From the NCBI GenBank assembly GCA_030691385.1, contig JAUYEI010000027.1, positions 1 through 64,000 of the forward strand: 64,000 nt of DNA. Reading direction: 5' to 3'. Both the position numbers and the translations under genes were made by a program. Below are positions 37,939 to 46,088 of the stretch, piece after piece; position 1 is the stretch's first letter; each line of letters begins with the position of its first letter. Below the pieces are notes generated by a model. It did not search any database and was not told the DNA's origin. It saw only the letters and a list, made by a program, of their open reading frames with translations. Source of the DNA: Azonexus sp. Lineage in GTDB: Bacteria; Pseudomonadota; Gammaproteobacteria; Burkholderiales; Rhodocyclaceae.

Positions 37939-38173
37939 CCCTGAAACCTCAGTTGACCGCTCATCCATGTCTGGTCTGCCGCGTGAATACGGGCTCCCCT
38001 GCCTTCGATGCCATTCACCCGTTGGGTGACAGCGCTACGCGGCCGCTGGCACGCCTGGTCGGGCGCCCGGCTTGGTCGCTTCTCCTTGCAGGCATGAGCC
38101 TGCTGCGTCGTCGCTTCGCGCCGGCCATCCCGCCCAGGCGCACCATCTGCCACGTCCAACTGAGGTTTCAAGG
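37939..38173. mobile_element. 235-bp MITE, copy 2
   Basis: Same length as copy 1 and about 90% identical by eye. Ends CCCTGAAACCTCAGTTG and CAACTGAGGTTTCAAGG, with a 5-bp duplication TTCAA (37934-37938 and 38174-38178). It is inserted at the very end of the hepT-like gene: that gene's stop codon (38175-38177) lies in the duplication. The minus strand is again open across the element. Confidence 0.9.
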
Positions 38174-38174
38174 T

Positions 38175-38642
38175 TCAAGGGAGATAGTTTTCTTTAACAA
38201 AAGATACTAAACGCTCATGGATAGCAAACAGCCATGGAGCACTCTCAACCATGTTGCTTAATATCTGATGCAGTTCGTTTGCGTCATCTTCGTATTCGTG
38301 ATTCACGGAATTACGAAGCTCCCGAACAAGCTTCCATTTTTCAAGGTTGTCGAGAATGCTCAGCTTCTCCATCAAAGCCAATACGGCACCAAATGGGCTG
38401 GTTGCGCTTTCTTCCTCGATTGCCACGCTTTTCATCGACTTCCCAATCTGCTCCTGGTAGGTCGCAAAACGCGTAGTAAAGGCCGAAATTATCTCGCGCT
38501 CATCCAACGTCAGGACGGATACATCTCCTTCCTTGATGGTAGTCAGCGGCCCGGCCATCTTGCTAATGGAGTGCTGCACGTCAGCTTGCATCCGAACCAA
38601 GTTCTCCAGCTTCTTCTGAAGAATGCTGAGATTTTCACTCAT
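38175..38642 (-). CDS. HepT-like toxin (HEPN ribonuclease)
   Basis: The 155-aa all-helical protein carries the HEPN RNase motif RX4HXY as RNSVNHEY (in LVRELRNSVNHEYEDDANE). HepT toxins cleave tRNA and are blocked by AMPylation from their MntA partner. The start overlaps the stop of the nucleotidyltransferase gene (ATGA), typical of the pair. Slightly longer N-terminal half than compact HepT proteins. Its stop codon is in the target duplication of the adjoining MITE, but the frame is intact. Confidence 0.85.
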   Translation of the reverse strand: MSENLSILQKKLENLVRMQADVQHSISKMAGPLTTIKEGDVSVLTLDEREIISAFTTRFATYQEQIGKSMKSVAIEEESATSPFGAVLALMEKLSILDNLEKWKLVRELRNSVNHEYEDDANELHQILSNMVESAPWLFAIHERLVSFVKENYLP

Positions 38643-38926
38643 CTAAGGCGAACTCCTGTACTTTTGGCTATCCGGTGAATTGGCTTGTCTCCCGTACCAA
38701 CAATCAAGTCAACTTTTAGATCGAAAAGGTCGGTTAGGTCTGATTTGCACTTCACCTTGCGCAATGCGTCGGCGGATTCGGTTTCGACGAAAATATCTAC
38801 GTCTCCGCCACGCTTCTGGTCATCCACCCGAGAGCCGAAGAGCCATATTTTTGCGCCATCCCCAAACTGCGCGGAAATAAGGCTTATAGCTCTCCGGGCG
38901 GCATCCTCTGATATTCGCATAGTCAC
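38639..38926 (-). CDS. MntA-like minimal nucleotidyltransferase antitoxin
   Basis: The 95-aa protein has the GSX10DXD motif as GSRVDDQKRGGDVDIFVE. A third acidic residue lies in KVDLIVG. MntA-type enzymes AMPylate the Tyr of the HepT motif. Start MTMRISED; an ATG two codons later is equally possible. With the HEPN gene it forms a complete HepT/MntA module placed between the CapD-type dehydratase and the initiating sugar transferase. Confidence 0.87.
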   Translation of the reverse strand: MTMRISEDAARRAISLISAQFGDGAKIWLFGSRVDDQKRGGDVDIFVETESADALRKVKCKSDLTDLFDLKVDLIVGTGDKPIHRIAKSTGVRLR

Positions 38927-38972
38927 CTCTTCCTATATTCAGCGACGAGCGCAGCAAAGCATTCGTTTGGCT

Positions 38973-39108
38973 TCAATGTTCCCGCTTTTCGCCGATCGGG
39001 CGAATGTCCATGTCAAACATCCATTTCTACAGATTCTGCGTCTATGGCATCGTACTCCTTGTGGGTGCCGATGAATTTTACATAGACCGCCTGGTATTGA
39101 TCAGTGCG
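38973..39108 (-). pseudogene. Remnant of a higBA toxin-antitoxin operon
   Basis: Codons 39108-39013 read YQAVYVKFIGTHKEYDAID and then stop, the C-terminal end of HigB toxins (family ends ...RFIGTHxxYDxIDAxT). It is followed on the same strand by ATG (39011) MDIRPI, the standard HigA start, which runs out after 12 codons. The rest of both genes is gone; the stop codon of the sugar transferase lies at the left edge of the fragment. Confidence 0.7.
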
Positions 39109-39661
39109 TAACCCCATCTCGCCTAAGCACCTTGACTGCCGTCAGCCAGAGAATCCGTATATCAAACCAGAAAGACCGGCGCTTCAAATACACCACATCG
39201 AGTTCGACTTTTTCTGGAATCGGCAGTTCATCGCGCCCATTCACCTGCGCCCACCCAGTCAATCCGGGCAGTAGTTCATGCACGCCGCGCTCGGTGCGCA
39301 TGGCAATCAAATCATCCTGATTGAACAGCGCCGGCCGTGGGCCGACAAAGCTCATGTCACCGACCAGAATGCTCCACAACTGCGGCAATTCGTCGAGGCT
39401 GGATTTACGCAGGAATGATCCAATCGGCGTCAGACAGGCCTTCGGATCCACGAGCAAATGGGTCGCTACCGCCGGAGTACCAACACGCATGCTGCGAAAT
39501 TTTGGCATTCTGAAAACAAGGTTGCGCCGCCCGACTCGATCCGACCAATACAAAGCCGGGCCAGGCGAGGTCAAGCGCACCAATAGCGCGACCAACAGCA
39601 CTGGAACCAGCAAAAAAACACTGGCTACAGCTACCAGCAGGAGATCAAATAGCCTTTTCAT
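39101..39661 (-). CDS. Initiating undecaprenyl-phosphate sugar phosphotransferase (PglC/WcaJ type)
   Basis: The 186-aa monotopic phosphoglycosyl transferase has an N-terminal reentrant helix (KRLFDLLLVAVASVFLLVPVLLVALL) and the catalytic core with KFRSMRVGT, LRKSSLDELPQLWSILVGDMSFVGPRP and GLTGWAQVNGRDELP. It transfers a sugar phosphate to undecaprenyl phosphate, starting the repeat unit. The short form lacking the N-terminal multi-span domain corresponds to PglC or WbpL-independent initiation. Intact despite the higBA remnant at its stop. Confidence 0.93.
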   Translation of the reverse strand: MKRLFDLLLVAVASVFLLVPVLLVALLVRLTSPGPALYWSDRVGRRNLVFRMPKFRSMRVGTPAVATHLLVDPKACLTPIGSFLRKSSLDELPQLWSILVGDMSFVGPRPALFNQDDLIAMRTERGVHELLPGLTGWAQVNGRDELPIPEKVELDVVYLKRRSFWFDIRILWLTAVKVLRRDGVTH

Positions 39662-39779
39662 GTTTTTTCACTGTGTCATATGACATTCTAAAATCTGGCA
39701 CTTTGTTGCCAGAAAACACTTCAAGCGACTTTTGAGGCTAAGTGTGACGGCATTTCCCATGGTTAAATATCCAAGCGGC

Positions 39780-40901
39780 TCATTTGTTATTACCCCTGTC
39801 ATTACCCTTACTTGGAGGTAATTGATTACCCTCATTGCCGCCATTTGCTCTTGACCACATTGCGCCAGAACCACGTCCAGAACAGCTAATCAACTTCAGT
39901 TCCTGCTGTTCACGCAAGACATAGCGAACCATGTCTCGACTAACGCCGGGGCAAACCTGTTCCAACTCGCTAATCTTGAATTCGCCTTTGGTACGCGAGA
40001 GCAGTTGATTGATACCTGCAACAACCATCTCACGCTTCTCACCACGAGGCGCCTTGATTTCACCAACACGCTCAACGAAATCACGGTAAGCCGTTTTTTT
40101 GATGGACAGGACGTAGTTGATGTAATGCCAAGGGTTGTGTTTGCCCTCGTGCCAGTCCTTCGAGCTTAGTTCCAGCGTCTCGTAGTAACGATCCTTGCTC
40201 TGCTCAACCAAGCGCTCCAGGCTAATATAGCGACCTACCTCGTAACCAACTTGATAACTCAGCAACAGCCACAGGAGGCGAGAAACACGCCCATTACCAT
40301 CTCGGAATGGGTGAATACACAGAAAATCCAGATTGAAAGCAGCAAGCGCAATCAGCGGTGGCACCCAGCGCTCTTCAAGGCATTGCTGCCAGTCAGCCAC
40401 CAGCACATCCATAACAGCCTGTGTTTGTGCGGCAGGAATGGTTCGGAACCGAACACGTTCAGACCCGTCTGGGTAACGCTCGATGATGTCGCCATCCCGT
40501 TCTTTGTATTTTCCGGCGTCCCAGATTTGGCCACGGGTCAGTGCATGCAACCGACAGATCGTTTCGTTGCTGATAGGCAGTTCAGCGGCATCCTTGTGGA
40601 TGAGGGCCAAAGCATCACGGTAGCCACGAACCTCTTCCTCATCGCGGTCACGAAATAGCGGTCTTGGTGCAACCAAAACATCGCGGACTCGATTCAGATC
40701 AATCGTTACCCCCTCAATCCGATTCGAGGAAACGGCACTTTCAATGATCGCCGACTCTCGGAGTGCCTTCAGCCGCTGCGGTGATTGCTGGGTGTAAAGC
40801 GCCTGTTTGCCTCGAAACTCACCCAAATCGTTGAGATACCAAGCAGTGCTCGTTTCGATTGGAAAACGATTAAGGGAAAAAAGACGAAGTGTCGTAATCA
40901 C
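39780..40901 (-). CDS. Fic-domain AMPylase (class II, self-inhibited)
   Basis: The 373-aa protein carries the Fic motif HPFRDGNGRVSR (complete, including catalytic His) and an N-terminal inhibitory helix SSNRIEG matching (S/T)xxxE(G/N), so it is class II and autoinhibited. A C-terminal winged-helix-like part (FKISELEQVCPGVSRDMVRYVLRE) and a Gly/Asn-rich tail follow. Fic enzymes attach AMP to target proteins. The GTG start overlaps the stop of the upstream gene (GTGA), implying coupled translation and a functional pair. Confidence 0.9.
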   Translation of the reverse strand: MITTLRLFSLNRFPIETSTAWYLNDLGEFRGKQALYTQQSPQRLKALRESAIIESAVSSNRIEGVTIDLNRVRDVLVAPRPLFRDRDEEEVRGYRDALALIHKDAAELPISNETICRLHALTRGQIWDAGKYKERDGDIIERYPDGSERVRFRTIPAAQTQAVMDVLVADWQQCLEERWVPPLIALAAFNLDFLCIHPFRDGNGRVSRLLWLLLSYQVGYEVGRYISLERLVEQSKDRYYETLELSSKDWHEGKHNPWHYINYVLSIKKTAYRDFVERVGEIKAPRGEKREMVVAGINQLLSRTKGEFKISELEQVCPGVSRDMVRYVLREQQELKLISCSGRGSGAMWSRANGGNEGNQLPPSKGNDRGNNK

Positions 40902-41533
40902 TTTGCCACCTCGCGCTCCTTGATCCAATCCACCCTGTTGTAGCGGTACCCAGGAAACTCCTGCTCCAAAGTCGTCAGCCCCAGAAGCAGCCGTCGCGCC
41001 AATGACGCAACTTGAGCCAGTTCGGCTTCGTTTCGAACTTCCAGCGGAACAACCAGGCCGACGCCGGTCGCCCAATTCAAGCGTTCACGTTTCCACGAGG
41101 CTTTAACCTCCAGATCAATGCCTTCAGCAGTCAGGCGTTCGCCGATTGAGCGCAAATGCTCGTAGTGAGCATCCTGTTCAGCCGCTGGCTGGCGAGAGGT
41201 GTAGCTAACGATCTTCTTGCGCGACTTGCCAACCCGCTTGTAATTCGTCGTTGCCCCATCAAACAGCCAGTCATCCTGTGGGCCCGGGCCAGCCTCAATC
41301 CAGGATTGCTCGTCAATTGCACAGTCATATACATAGCGCGGGTGCTGCCACCACACGATGACACGCCGCCCATTTAAGATGAACCCAACGTCATCCCACC
41401 ACGACAAAGCATCCGGTGACTTTTCGTTGTAGGAATGAGGGATGAATAGTCCATCCTGACCTAATCGCCACTGATGGTGCCGATGGTATTGGCGCTGCAT
41501 CCGGCCAAAGAGTTCCTGCTTGTGGTTTTTCAT
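40898..41533 (-). CDS. Unknown protein coupled to the Fic gene
   Basis: The 211-aa soluble protein starts MKNHKQELFGRMQRQYHRHHQW. It is rich in Trp (WWDDVGF, VWWQHPRY, SWIEAG, DDWLFD) and has a central block TTNYKRVGKSRKKIVSYTSR. I recognise no family. Because its stop overlaps the fic start and the two share a direction, it may be a partner, target or regulator of the Fic protein. It is not a short DUF2559-type antitoxin like FicA. Confidence 0.75.
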   Translation of the reverse strand: MKNHKQELFGRMQRQYHRHHQWRLGQDGLFIPHSYNEKSPDALSWWDDVGFILNGRRVIVWWQHPRYVYDCAIDEQSWIEAGPGPQDDWLFDGATTNYKRVGKSRKKIVSYTSRQPAAEQDAHYEHLRSIGERLTAEGIDLEVKASWKRERLNWATGVGLVVPLEVRNEAELAQVASLARRLLLGLTTLEQEFPGYRYNRVDWIKEREVAK

Positions 41534-41539
41534 GCCAGA

Positions 41540-41722
41540 CTATCCTTTGCGATCCGGCACATTGCGGCGAAAAGCCCAATCGGAAGCTGTAAATCCATCA
41601 TGGAAGCGCAACGCCTTATCAGTCGTGATTACGCTCTGGCGAGCCTCGCCGGTATGGAGACTCAACAGAACTTCCGTCTCGGTAATAGCAAGGAAAATCA
41701 CTCGCCCGACAGCATAAAGCAC
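41540..41722 (-). CDS. Small hypothetical ORF upstream of the Fic operon
   Basis: A 60-aa frame from a GTG (41722) ends 7 bp before the start of the unknown 211-aa gene. The product (VILFLAITETEVLLSLHTGE-like, then SVITTDKALRFHDGF) has reasonable composition and could be the first gene of a three-gene Fic operon. There is no clear ribosome binding site, so this is only a candidate. Confidence 0.35.
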   Translation of the reverse strand: MLYAVGRVIFLAITETEVLLSLHTGEARQSVITTDKALRFHDGFTASDWAFRRNVPDRKG

Positions 41723-41765
41723 TCACGCATGCGCGTGATTTTCAGGCTCAACCGAAAGGTCCGCA

Positions 41766-42623
41766 TTAATCGACGATACGGCGTTCTTCCCTGGCTCGTC
41801 GCCAGGCGTCGGCCACAAAGACCCCGAGCACGCCAGCCAGCAGGCCACCGATGCCACCCAATGCCAGCAATAGCCCCCTCTTCGGGGAGGCCGGCCGGTC
41901 CGCGATGTAGGATGCCTCCAGCGCCTGAGTCGGCAAAGTAACCGGTGGCAACAGAGACAACTCCATCGAAGCCAACAACTGCCTGAGACCGAAAATCTCT
42001 GATTGTTTTTGCACTCGCAGCGATGTCAGTAGCGAAACCGGTGCAAATTGCCCATCCTTGATATTTGAATTAATGCCTGAAGCTTTGGTAAGTTCGTCCA
42101 CTTCCCGCTCAACAACGTTCAGCTTTTCCCTGCTGAGTTTGATGTCCGCGGTGATCCTGTCTTTCAGCGGCAAGGTAGTCTCATCGTGGCGACGCACCAG
42201 CATTTCGATAATGATCTTGTTGCGTTTTCGTACCTCATCGGGCGTTTGGCCGCTTACCTTGAGCGAGATCATCGCAGTCCCCTTGACTATCGAGACATTG
42301 ACGATACCTTTGCCATTGGCATTCTCCCTGAGTTCCTGAAGCAACCTGTCATCGCCTATCTTCGTGGCCATTTCCATCAAAAACGCAGGCGAACCCAAGC
42401 GTGCAACGACCGTTTCCGAAGCCTCGATGACGGTACCCGCCACCTTGCCCACCTGCAATGTCGTCACCGACTCATACTTCGCGGGAATCACGACGATAGC
42501 CGACAGCGCACCACCTACGCCAAGCACTACGCCTCCGACGATAGTTCGCCAGCCCTTGCACAACCTTTCCCACAGATCGAACAGGCTGATCTCGTCATCC
42601 TGCACCATTTCGCTTTCGTTCAT
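41766..42623 (-). CDS. wzz: Wzz-type polysaccharide chain-length determinant
   Basis: The 285-aa polysaccharide co-polymerase has an N-terminal transmembrane helix (IVGGVVLGVGGALSAIVVI), a periplasmic coiled-coil domain and a C-terminal one preceded by a Pro-rich motif (RPASPKRGLLLALGGIGGLLAGVLGVF). The N-terminal MVQDDEISLFDLWERLCKGWR is the Wzz pattern. It sets O-antigen or capsule chain length together with Wzy. Confidence 0.92.
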   Translation of the reverse strand: MNESEMVQDDEISLFDLWERLCKGWRTIVGGVVLGVGGALSAIVVIPAKYESVTTLQVGKVAGTVIEASETVVARLGSPAFLMEMATKIGDDRLLQELRENANGKGIVNVSIVKGTAMISLKVSGQTPDEVRKRNKIIIEMLVRRHDETTLPLKDRITADIKLSREKLNVVEREVDELTKASGINSNIKDGQFAPVSLLTSLRVQKQSEIFGLRQLLASMELSLLPPVTLPTQALEASYIADRPASPKRGLLLALGGIGGLLAGVLGVFVADAWRRAREERRIVD

Positions 42624-42717
42624 TTATCCAGTTTCCAGACAATTCAATGCGCCGCGCCAGATCGATGATTTTAACCGGCTTGCCCATCTCCAGTTCAAGA
42701 TCCCGTCTCCAGACCTG
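42618..42717 (-). pseudogene. Fragment of a CapD/FlaA1-type dehydratase
   Basis: About 30 codons read LELEMGKPVKIIDLARRIELSG, the conserved C-terminal segment of the dehydratase family (compare VLDMGEPVRIVDLARKMIH in the intact gene at 36022). Nothing else of the gene remains; it ends at the start of wzz. It shows that a second dehydratase gene once stood here, upstream of wzz. Confidence 0.6.
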
Positions 42718-42718
42718 C

Positions 42719-42747
42719 AATTTCGGCCGTTTTTTGCCGTCGACCGT
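42719..42747 (+). repeat. Dispersed motif, variant TTTTTTGCCGTCGACCGT
   Basis: AATTTCGGCCGTTTTTTGCC then GTCGACCGTAG, between the dehydratase fragment and the SDR gene, matching the consensus except CCGGTTGACC to GCCGTCGACC. Confidence 0.5.
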
Positions 42748-42753
42748 AGCAGT

Positions 42754-43716
42754 TCATCTCCCAGCCCCCTCCGTCGCCAGCCAGTGCGCCGCAGTCCGCC
42801 GCAAGCCCTCATCAACGCTGATTGGCGGCGACCAGTCGAGCAATTCCCTGGTCTTGCTGATATCGACATCCAGCGAACCACACAATCTCTGAGCAATCCC
42901 CGGCCGGCCGATTAATCTACTTCCGAGCATGATCAAGCCTACCGGCACTGAAATCAGCCGCGCCGGCCTGCCCAACGCTGCAGCCATCCGGCGCAACAAT
43001 GCTGCGGTCGACAAGTCTTCATCATCGGAAACCAGAAAAGTCTGGTTTCCGGCGGCCGGATGATCGATGCAGGTAATAATCAGATCGACCAGATTATCCA
43101 GAAACACAAGACTGCGCTGATTCTCCGTCACGCCGCCGAGTGGAAGCGGAATCCCGCGCGACAACCACCGCATCATTGCCAGAAAATTCGCCTTGACCCC
43201 AGGCCCATAGACCAAGGGCGGACGAATGATGACCACTTCCATCCCTGTCTGATGCGAGAGCTCCCGTAACCCCTTTTCAGCTTCGTATTTGGAGACTCCA
43301 TAAGGATCAACTGGCGCAGGCAACTGGTCAGGCATAAATGGCTGCCCCGGCAAAGTATGCTCGCCGTTGACCTTAATCGAACTAAGAAAGACGAACCGTC
43401 GCACCCCCGCTTCCGCAGCCTGCCTAGCCAAGCGCAAGGTACCATCAACATTTACGCGTCTGAACTCAGCTAAGGGATCGGCAGATTCATCGTTCATGAC
43501 ATGCACACGTGCTGCGCAATGGATGACAACCGAAACCCCCTTCAGCGCCCCTACCCAATCTTGTTCAGACGATAAAGTCCCCTGAACAACATCAACACCT
43601 ACCTGAAAGGCGGCGGCATCGGTATCTCGCAACACCACCCGGACAGGACCACGTTTTTCCAGCAACGCCCACACAGCTCTGCCGACAAAACCTGACGCGC
43701 CAGTCAAGAGGATCAT
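42754..43716 (-). CDS. NAD-dependent epimerase/dehydratase (GalE/WbpV-like)
   Basis: The 320-aa extended SDR protein starts MILLTGASGFVGRAVWALLEKRG, with the active site FVFLSSIKVNGE and YGVSKYEAEKGL. Members near WbuB-type transferases are thought to act on UDP-HexNAc (4-epimerase or 4-reductase). Start overlaps the stop of the glycosyltransferase gene (ATGA). Confidence 0.88.
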   Translation of the reverse strand: MILLTGASGFVGRAVWALLEKRGPVRVVLRDTDAAAFQVGVDVVQGTLSSEQDWVGALKGVSVVIHCAARVHVMNDESADPLAEFRRVNVDGTLRLARQAAEAGVRRFVFLSSIKVNGEHTLPGQPFMPDQLPAPVDPYGVSKYEAEKGLRELSHQTGMEVVIIRPPLVYGPGVKANFLAMMRWLSRGIPLPLGGVTENQRSLVFLDNLVDLIITCIDHPAAGNQTFLVSDDEDLSTAALLRRMAAALGRPARLISVPVGLIMLGSRLIGRPGIAQRLCGSLDVDISKTRELLDWSPPISVDEGLRRTAAHWLATEGAGR

Positions 43717-44933
43717 CGAACTTCCTTAAAAGTCGTCAGCAGAGTCTCTTTCAATTTACGAGCCAAAAGACGCGGCTCAAAGTTTCTTTCATAATAGGCA
43801 CGAGCATTCTTTCCCATAGCCTCGAGAATTTCCGGCGGCGCATTTCTCAACTGCCGAATTGCATCAGCCAGTCCATTGGCATCTTCGGCAGGAGAGGTAA
43901 CACCAGCTTTTGCCTCGAGAACAACTCGCGCCCCCTCTCCGTCAAGTGATGCAATGATCGGCCTTCCTGCTGCCAGATAGGCCTGCACTTTGCTCGGTAC
44001 GGTCTGACTCATGATCGGACTCCGTACCAGACTCACCAGAAGCGCCGAGGCCCGCGACATGATTGATGGCATTGCTGATAGCGGAAAACGACCAGGCAAC
44101 AGAACATTGCTTATCTTTCGTCGAGACACTTCCAATTGCAACCAATCGCTACGGCTGCCGCTACCGACCAAAATCAGCGTAATGTCCTTTTCCCCATGGA
44201 GAATCTCGGCAGCGTCGAGAATCGTTTCAAGTGCCTGCACGCTCCCCAAGTTACCTGCGAATACAACATTGAACCCTGACTCGAAAACCAAGGGGCAACT
44301 TTCTATTATCGCTGATCTGGAAAACGCAAAATCACCAGGATTCGGGTGGTAACAAACCGGCGTATTGCCCGCCATTTTCCGAACCGGCTCAATGAAAGCC
44401 TGGGACTGGACCAATAGCATGTCGTTCTTTCGGTAGATCCATCGAACCATAGAGGCGACAGTGGTGAGCAATTTCTGGTTACGGACAAAACCCGTTGCAC
44501 TCAAGCTCTCCGGCCACAAGTCCTGAACCCATGTGATCAGCACAGCATTTTTCAGCCAGGCCAACCATACTGCGGGAATAGCCTGAAGAATGGGCGACGG
44601 AGCAAAAACCAGAACCGAGTCAATCGAACGCCCCCGTAGCAGCCAAGGGCCGAAAACTGCCGCAGAAAACACAAACGACAAATAGTTCAATGCAAGACGC
44701 AAAGCGGAGCCTTGGCCTCTAGGGAAAAGGGGGACACGAAAAATCCGGACACCATCGTGCTGTTCCGCCCCAACTGACCACCAGGAATATCCCTTCAAAG
44801 TCGAACCCGAGGGGTAATTTGGTTGACCGGTCAAAACCAGCACGTCACACCCTTCATCCCGGAGTGCTTGCACAACCTCCGTAATACGAAAAGTCTCCGG
44901 CCAGTAATACTGGGACAACACAAGAACCCGCAT
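43713..44933 (-). CDS. wbuB: WbuB-like GT4 glycosyltransferase
   Basis: The 406-aa GT-B enzyme begins MRVLVLSQYYWPETFRITEV and has LTGQPNYPSG, TWVQDLWPESLSATG, a C-terminal GNLGSVQALETILDAAEIL and VPSKVQAYLAAGRPIIASLDGEG. It matches the WbuB/WbjE group that adds a 2-acetamido-2,6-dideoxy-L-hexose (such as L-FucNAc), which fits the neighbouring pathway genes. Confidence 0.9.
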   Translation of the reverse strand: MRVLVLSQYYWPETFRITEVVQALRDEGCDVLVLTGQPNYPSGSTLKGYSWWSVGAEQHDGVRIFRVPLFPRGQGSALRLALNYLSFVFSAAVFGPWLLRGRSIDSVLVFAPSPILQAIPAVWLAWLKNAVLITWVQDLWPESLSATGFVRNQKLLTTVASMVRWIYRKNDMLLVQSQAFIEPVRKMAGNTPVCYHPNPGDFAFSRSAIIESCPLVFESGFNVVFAGNLGSVQALETILDAAEILHGEKDITLILVGSGSRSDWLQLEVSRRKISNVLLPGRFPLSAMPSIMSRASALLVSLVRSPIMSQTVPSKVQAYLAAGRPIIASLDGEGARVVLEAKAGVTSPAEDANGLADAIRQLRNAPPEILEAMGKNARAYYERNFEPRLLARKLKETLLTTFKEVR

Positions 44934-44948
44934 TCTTCGAAATCCGCC

Positions 44949-46088
44949 CTACGCCGTTTCCGTCTTGCGCCATACCTTCCGGTTAACGAAATCGGTATAG
45001 CTCTGAATGATGCGAAGCACCTTCTCCGAAACGTTATCCGGCGTGTAATCGTTGACCATTCGTAACGCCCGATGCTCGCCACGTGGCTGACATTCCAGAA
45101 TCGCCAAACCCTGCATTACCCGGTCAATACTCAATCCGACCATCATCACCGCAGCCTCCTCGAACCCCTCCGGCCGCTCATGAACCTCGCGCAGATTCAG
45201 TGCCGGGAAATTCAGGATGGACGATTCCTCCGTAATGGTGCCACTGTCCGACAATACGCAGCGTGACTCCGTCTGTAGCTTGATGTAATCCAGAAAACCG
45301 AAAGGCTTCAGGAACTGCACAAGCGGATGAGCCTCCCGGTTCATGGTCTCCAGTCGCTTGCGTGTACGCGGATGGGTCGAAACGATAACTGGATCCTGGT
45401 ATTTTTCCGCCAAGGCATTCAGGATATCGAACAGCTTCCCGAGGTTTTCCGGGGAGTCCACATTTTCTTCACGATGCGAACTCACAACGAAATAGCGATG
45501 CTTATTCAAGGCCAGGCGACTCAAAACATCAGACGCCTCAATACCGGGCCCGTAATGTTCGATTACTTCCCGCATCGGGCTACCAGTCTTGATTACCTGA
45601 TCCGGAGGAAATCCCTCGCGCAACAGGTATTCACGGGCGATCTCGCTATAGGTCAGGTTGATATCCGAGGTGTGGTCGACGATCCTGCGGTTGATCTCCT
45701 CCGGCACACGAAAATCGAAACAGCGATTCCCCGCCTCCATGTGGAAAACAGGAATCTTTCGCCGCTTGGCCGCAATCGCAGCCAGGCAACTATTGGTATC
45801 ACCCAGCAACAACAACGCTTCCGGCTGATATTTCTGTAGCGCCTTGTCGGCAGCCATAATTACTTGCCCAATAGTGTCGGCCGCCGTCGCCCCGGCCGCC
45901 TCCAGAAACATGTCCGGCTTGCGTATCCCCAAATCGCTGAAAAAGACCTCATTCAATTCATAGTCATAGTTCTGCCCAGTATGGACGATCACATGCTCAC
46001 AATACTGATCCAGCTTCGCCATGACACGAGAGAGACGAATAATCTCGGGGCGAGTGCCCACGATCGTCATCACTTTAAGCTTACGCAT
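44949..46088 (-). CDS. fnlC: UDP-HexNAc 2-epimerase of the UDP-L-FucNAc/QuiNAc pathway
   Basis: The 379-aa non-hydrolysing 2-epimerase starts MRKLKVMTIVGTRPEIIRLSRVM. HTGQNYDYELNEVFFSDLGI, HMEAGNRCFDFRVPEEINRRIVDH and SSHREENVD are typical for WecB-like and FnlC/WbjD enzymes. Here it should invert C-2 of the UDP-6-deoxy-L-HexNAc. The start overlaps the fnlA stop. Confidence 0.93.
   Translation of the reverse strand: MRKLKVMTIVGTRPEIIRLSRVMAKLDQYCEHVIVHTGQNYDYELNEVFFSDLGIRKPDMFLEAAGATAADTIGQVIMAADKALQKYQPEALLLLGDTNSCLAAIAAKRRKIPVFHMEAGNRCFDFRVPEEINRRIVDHTSDINLTYSEIAREYLLREGFPPDQVIKTGSPMREVIEHYGPGIEASDVLSRLALNKHRYFVVSSHREENVDSPENLGKLFDILNALAEKYQDPVIVSTHPRTRKRLETMNREAHPLVQFLKPFGFLDYIKLQTESRCVLSDSGTITEESSILNFPALNLREVHERPEGFEEAAVMMVGLSIDRVMQGLAILECQPRGEHRALRMVNDYTPDNVSEKVLRIIQSYTDFVNRKVWRKTETA

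Noticed and set aside
37935-38171. A 78-codon ORF in the MITE as a protein gene
   Set aside because: The frame is present because the element happens to be open on that strand; there is no ribosome binding site and no conserved protein feature, and it covers the terminal repeats.
44818-44830. GGTTGACCGG in wbuB
   Set aside because: It encodes the conserved LTGQPN motif of this glycosyltransferase group; no other part of the repeat is present.
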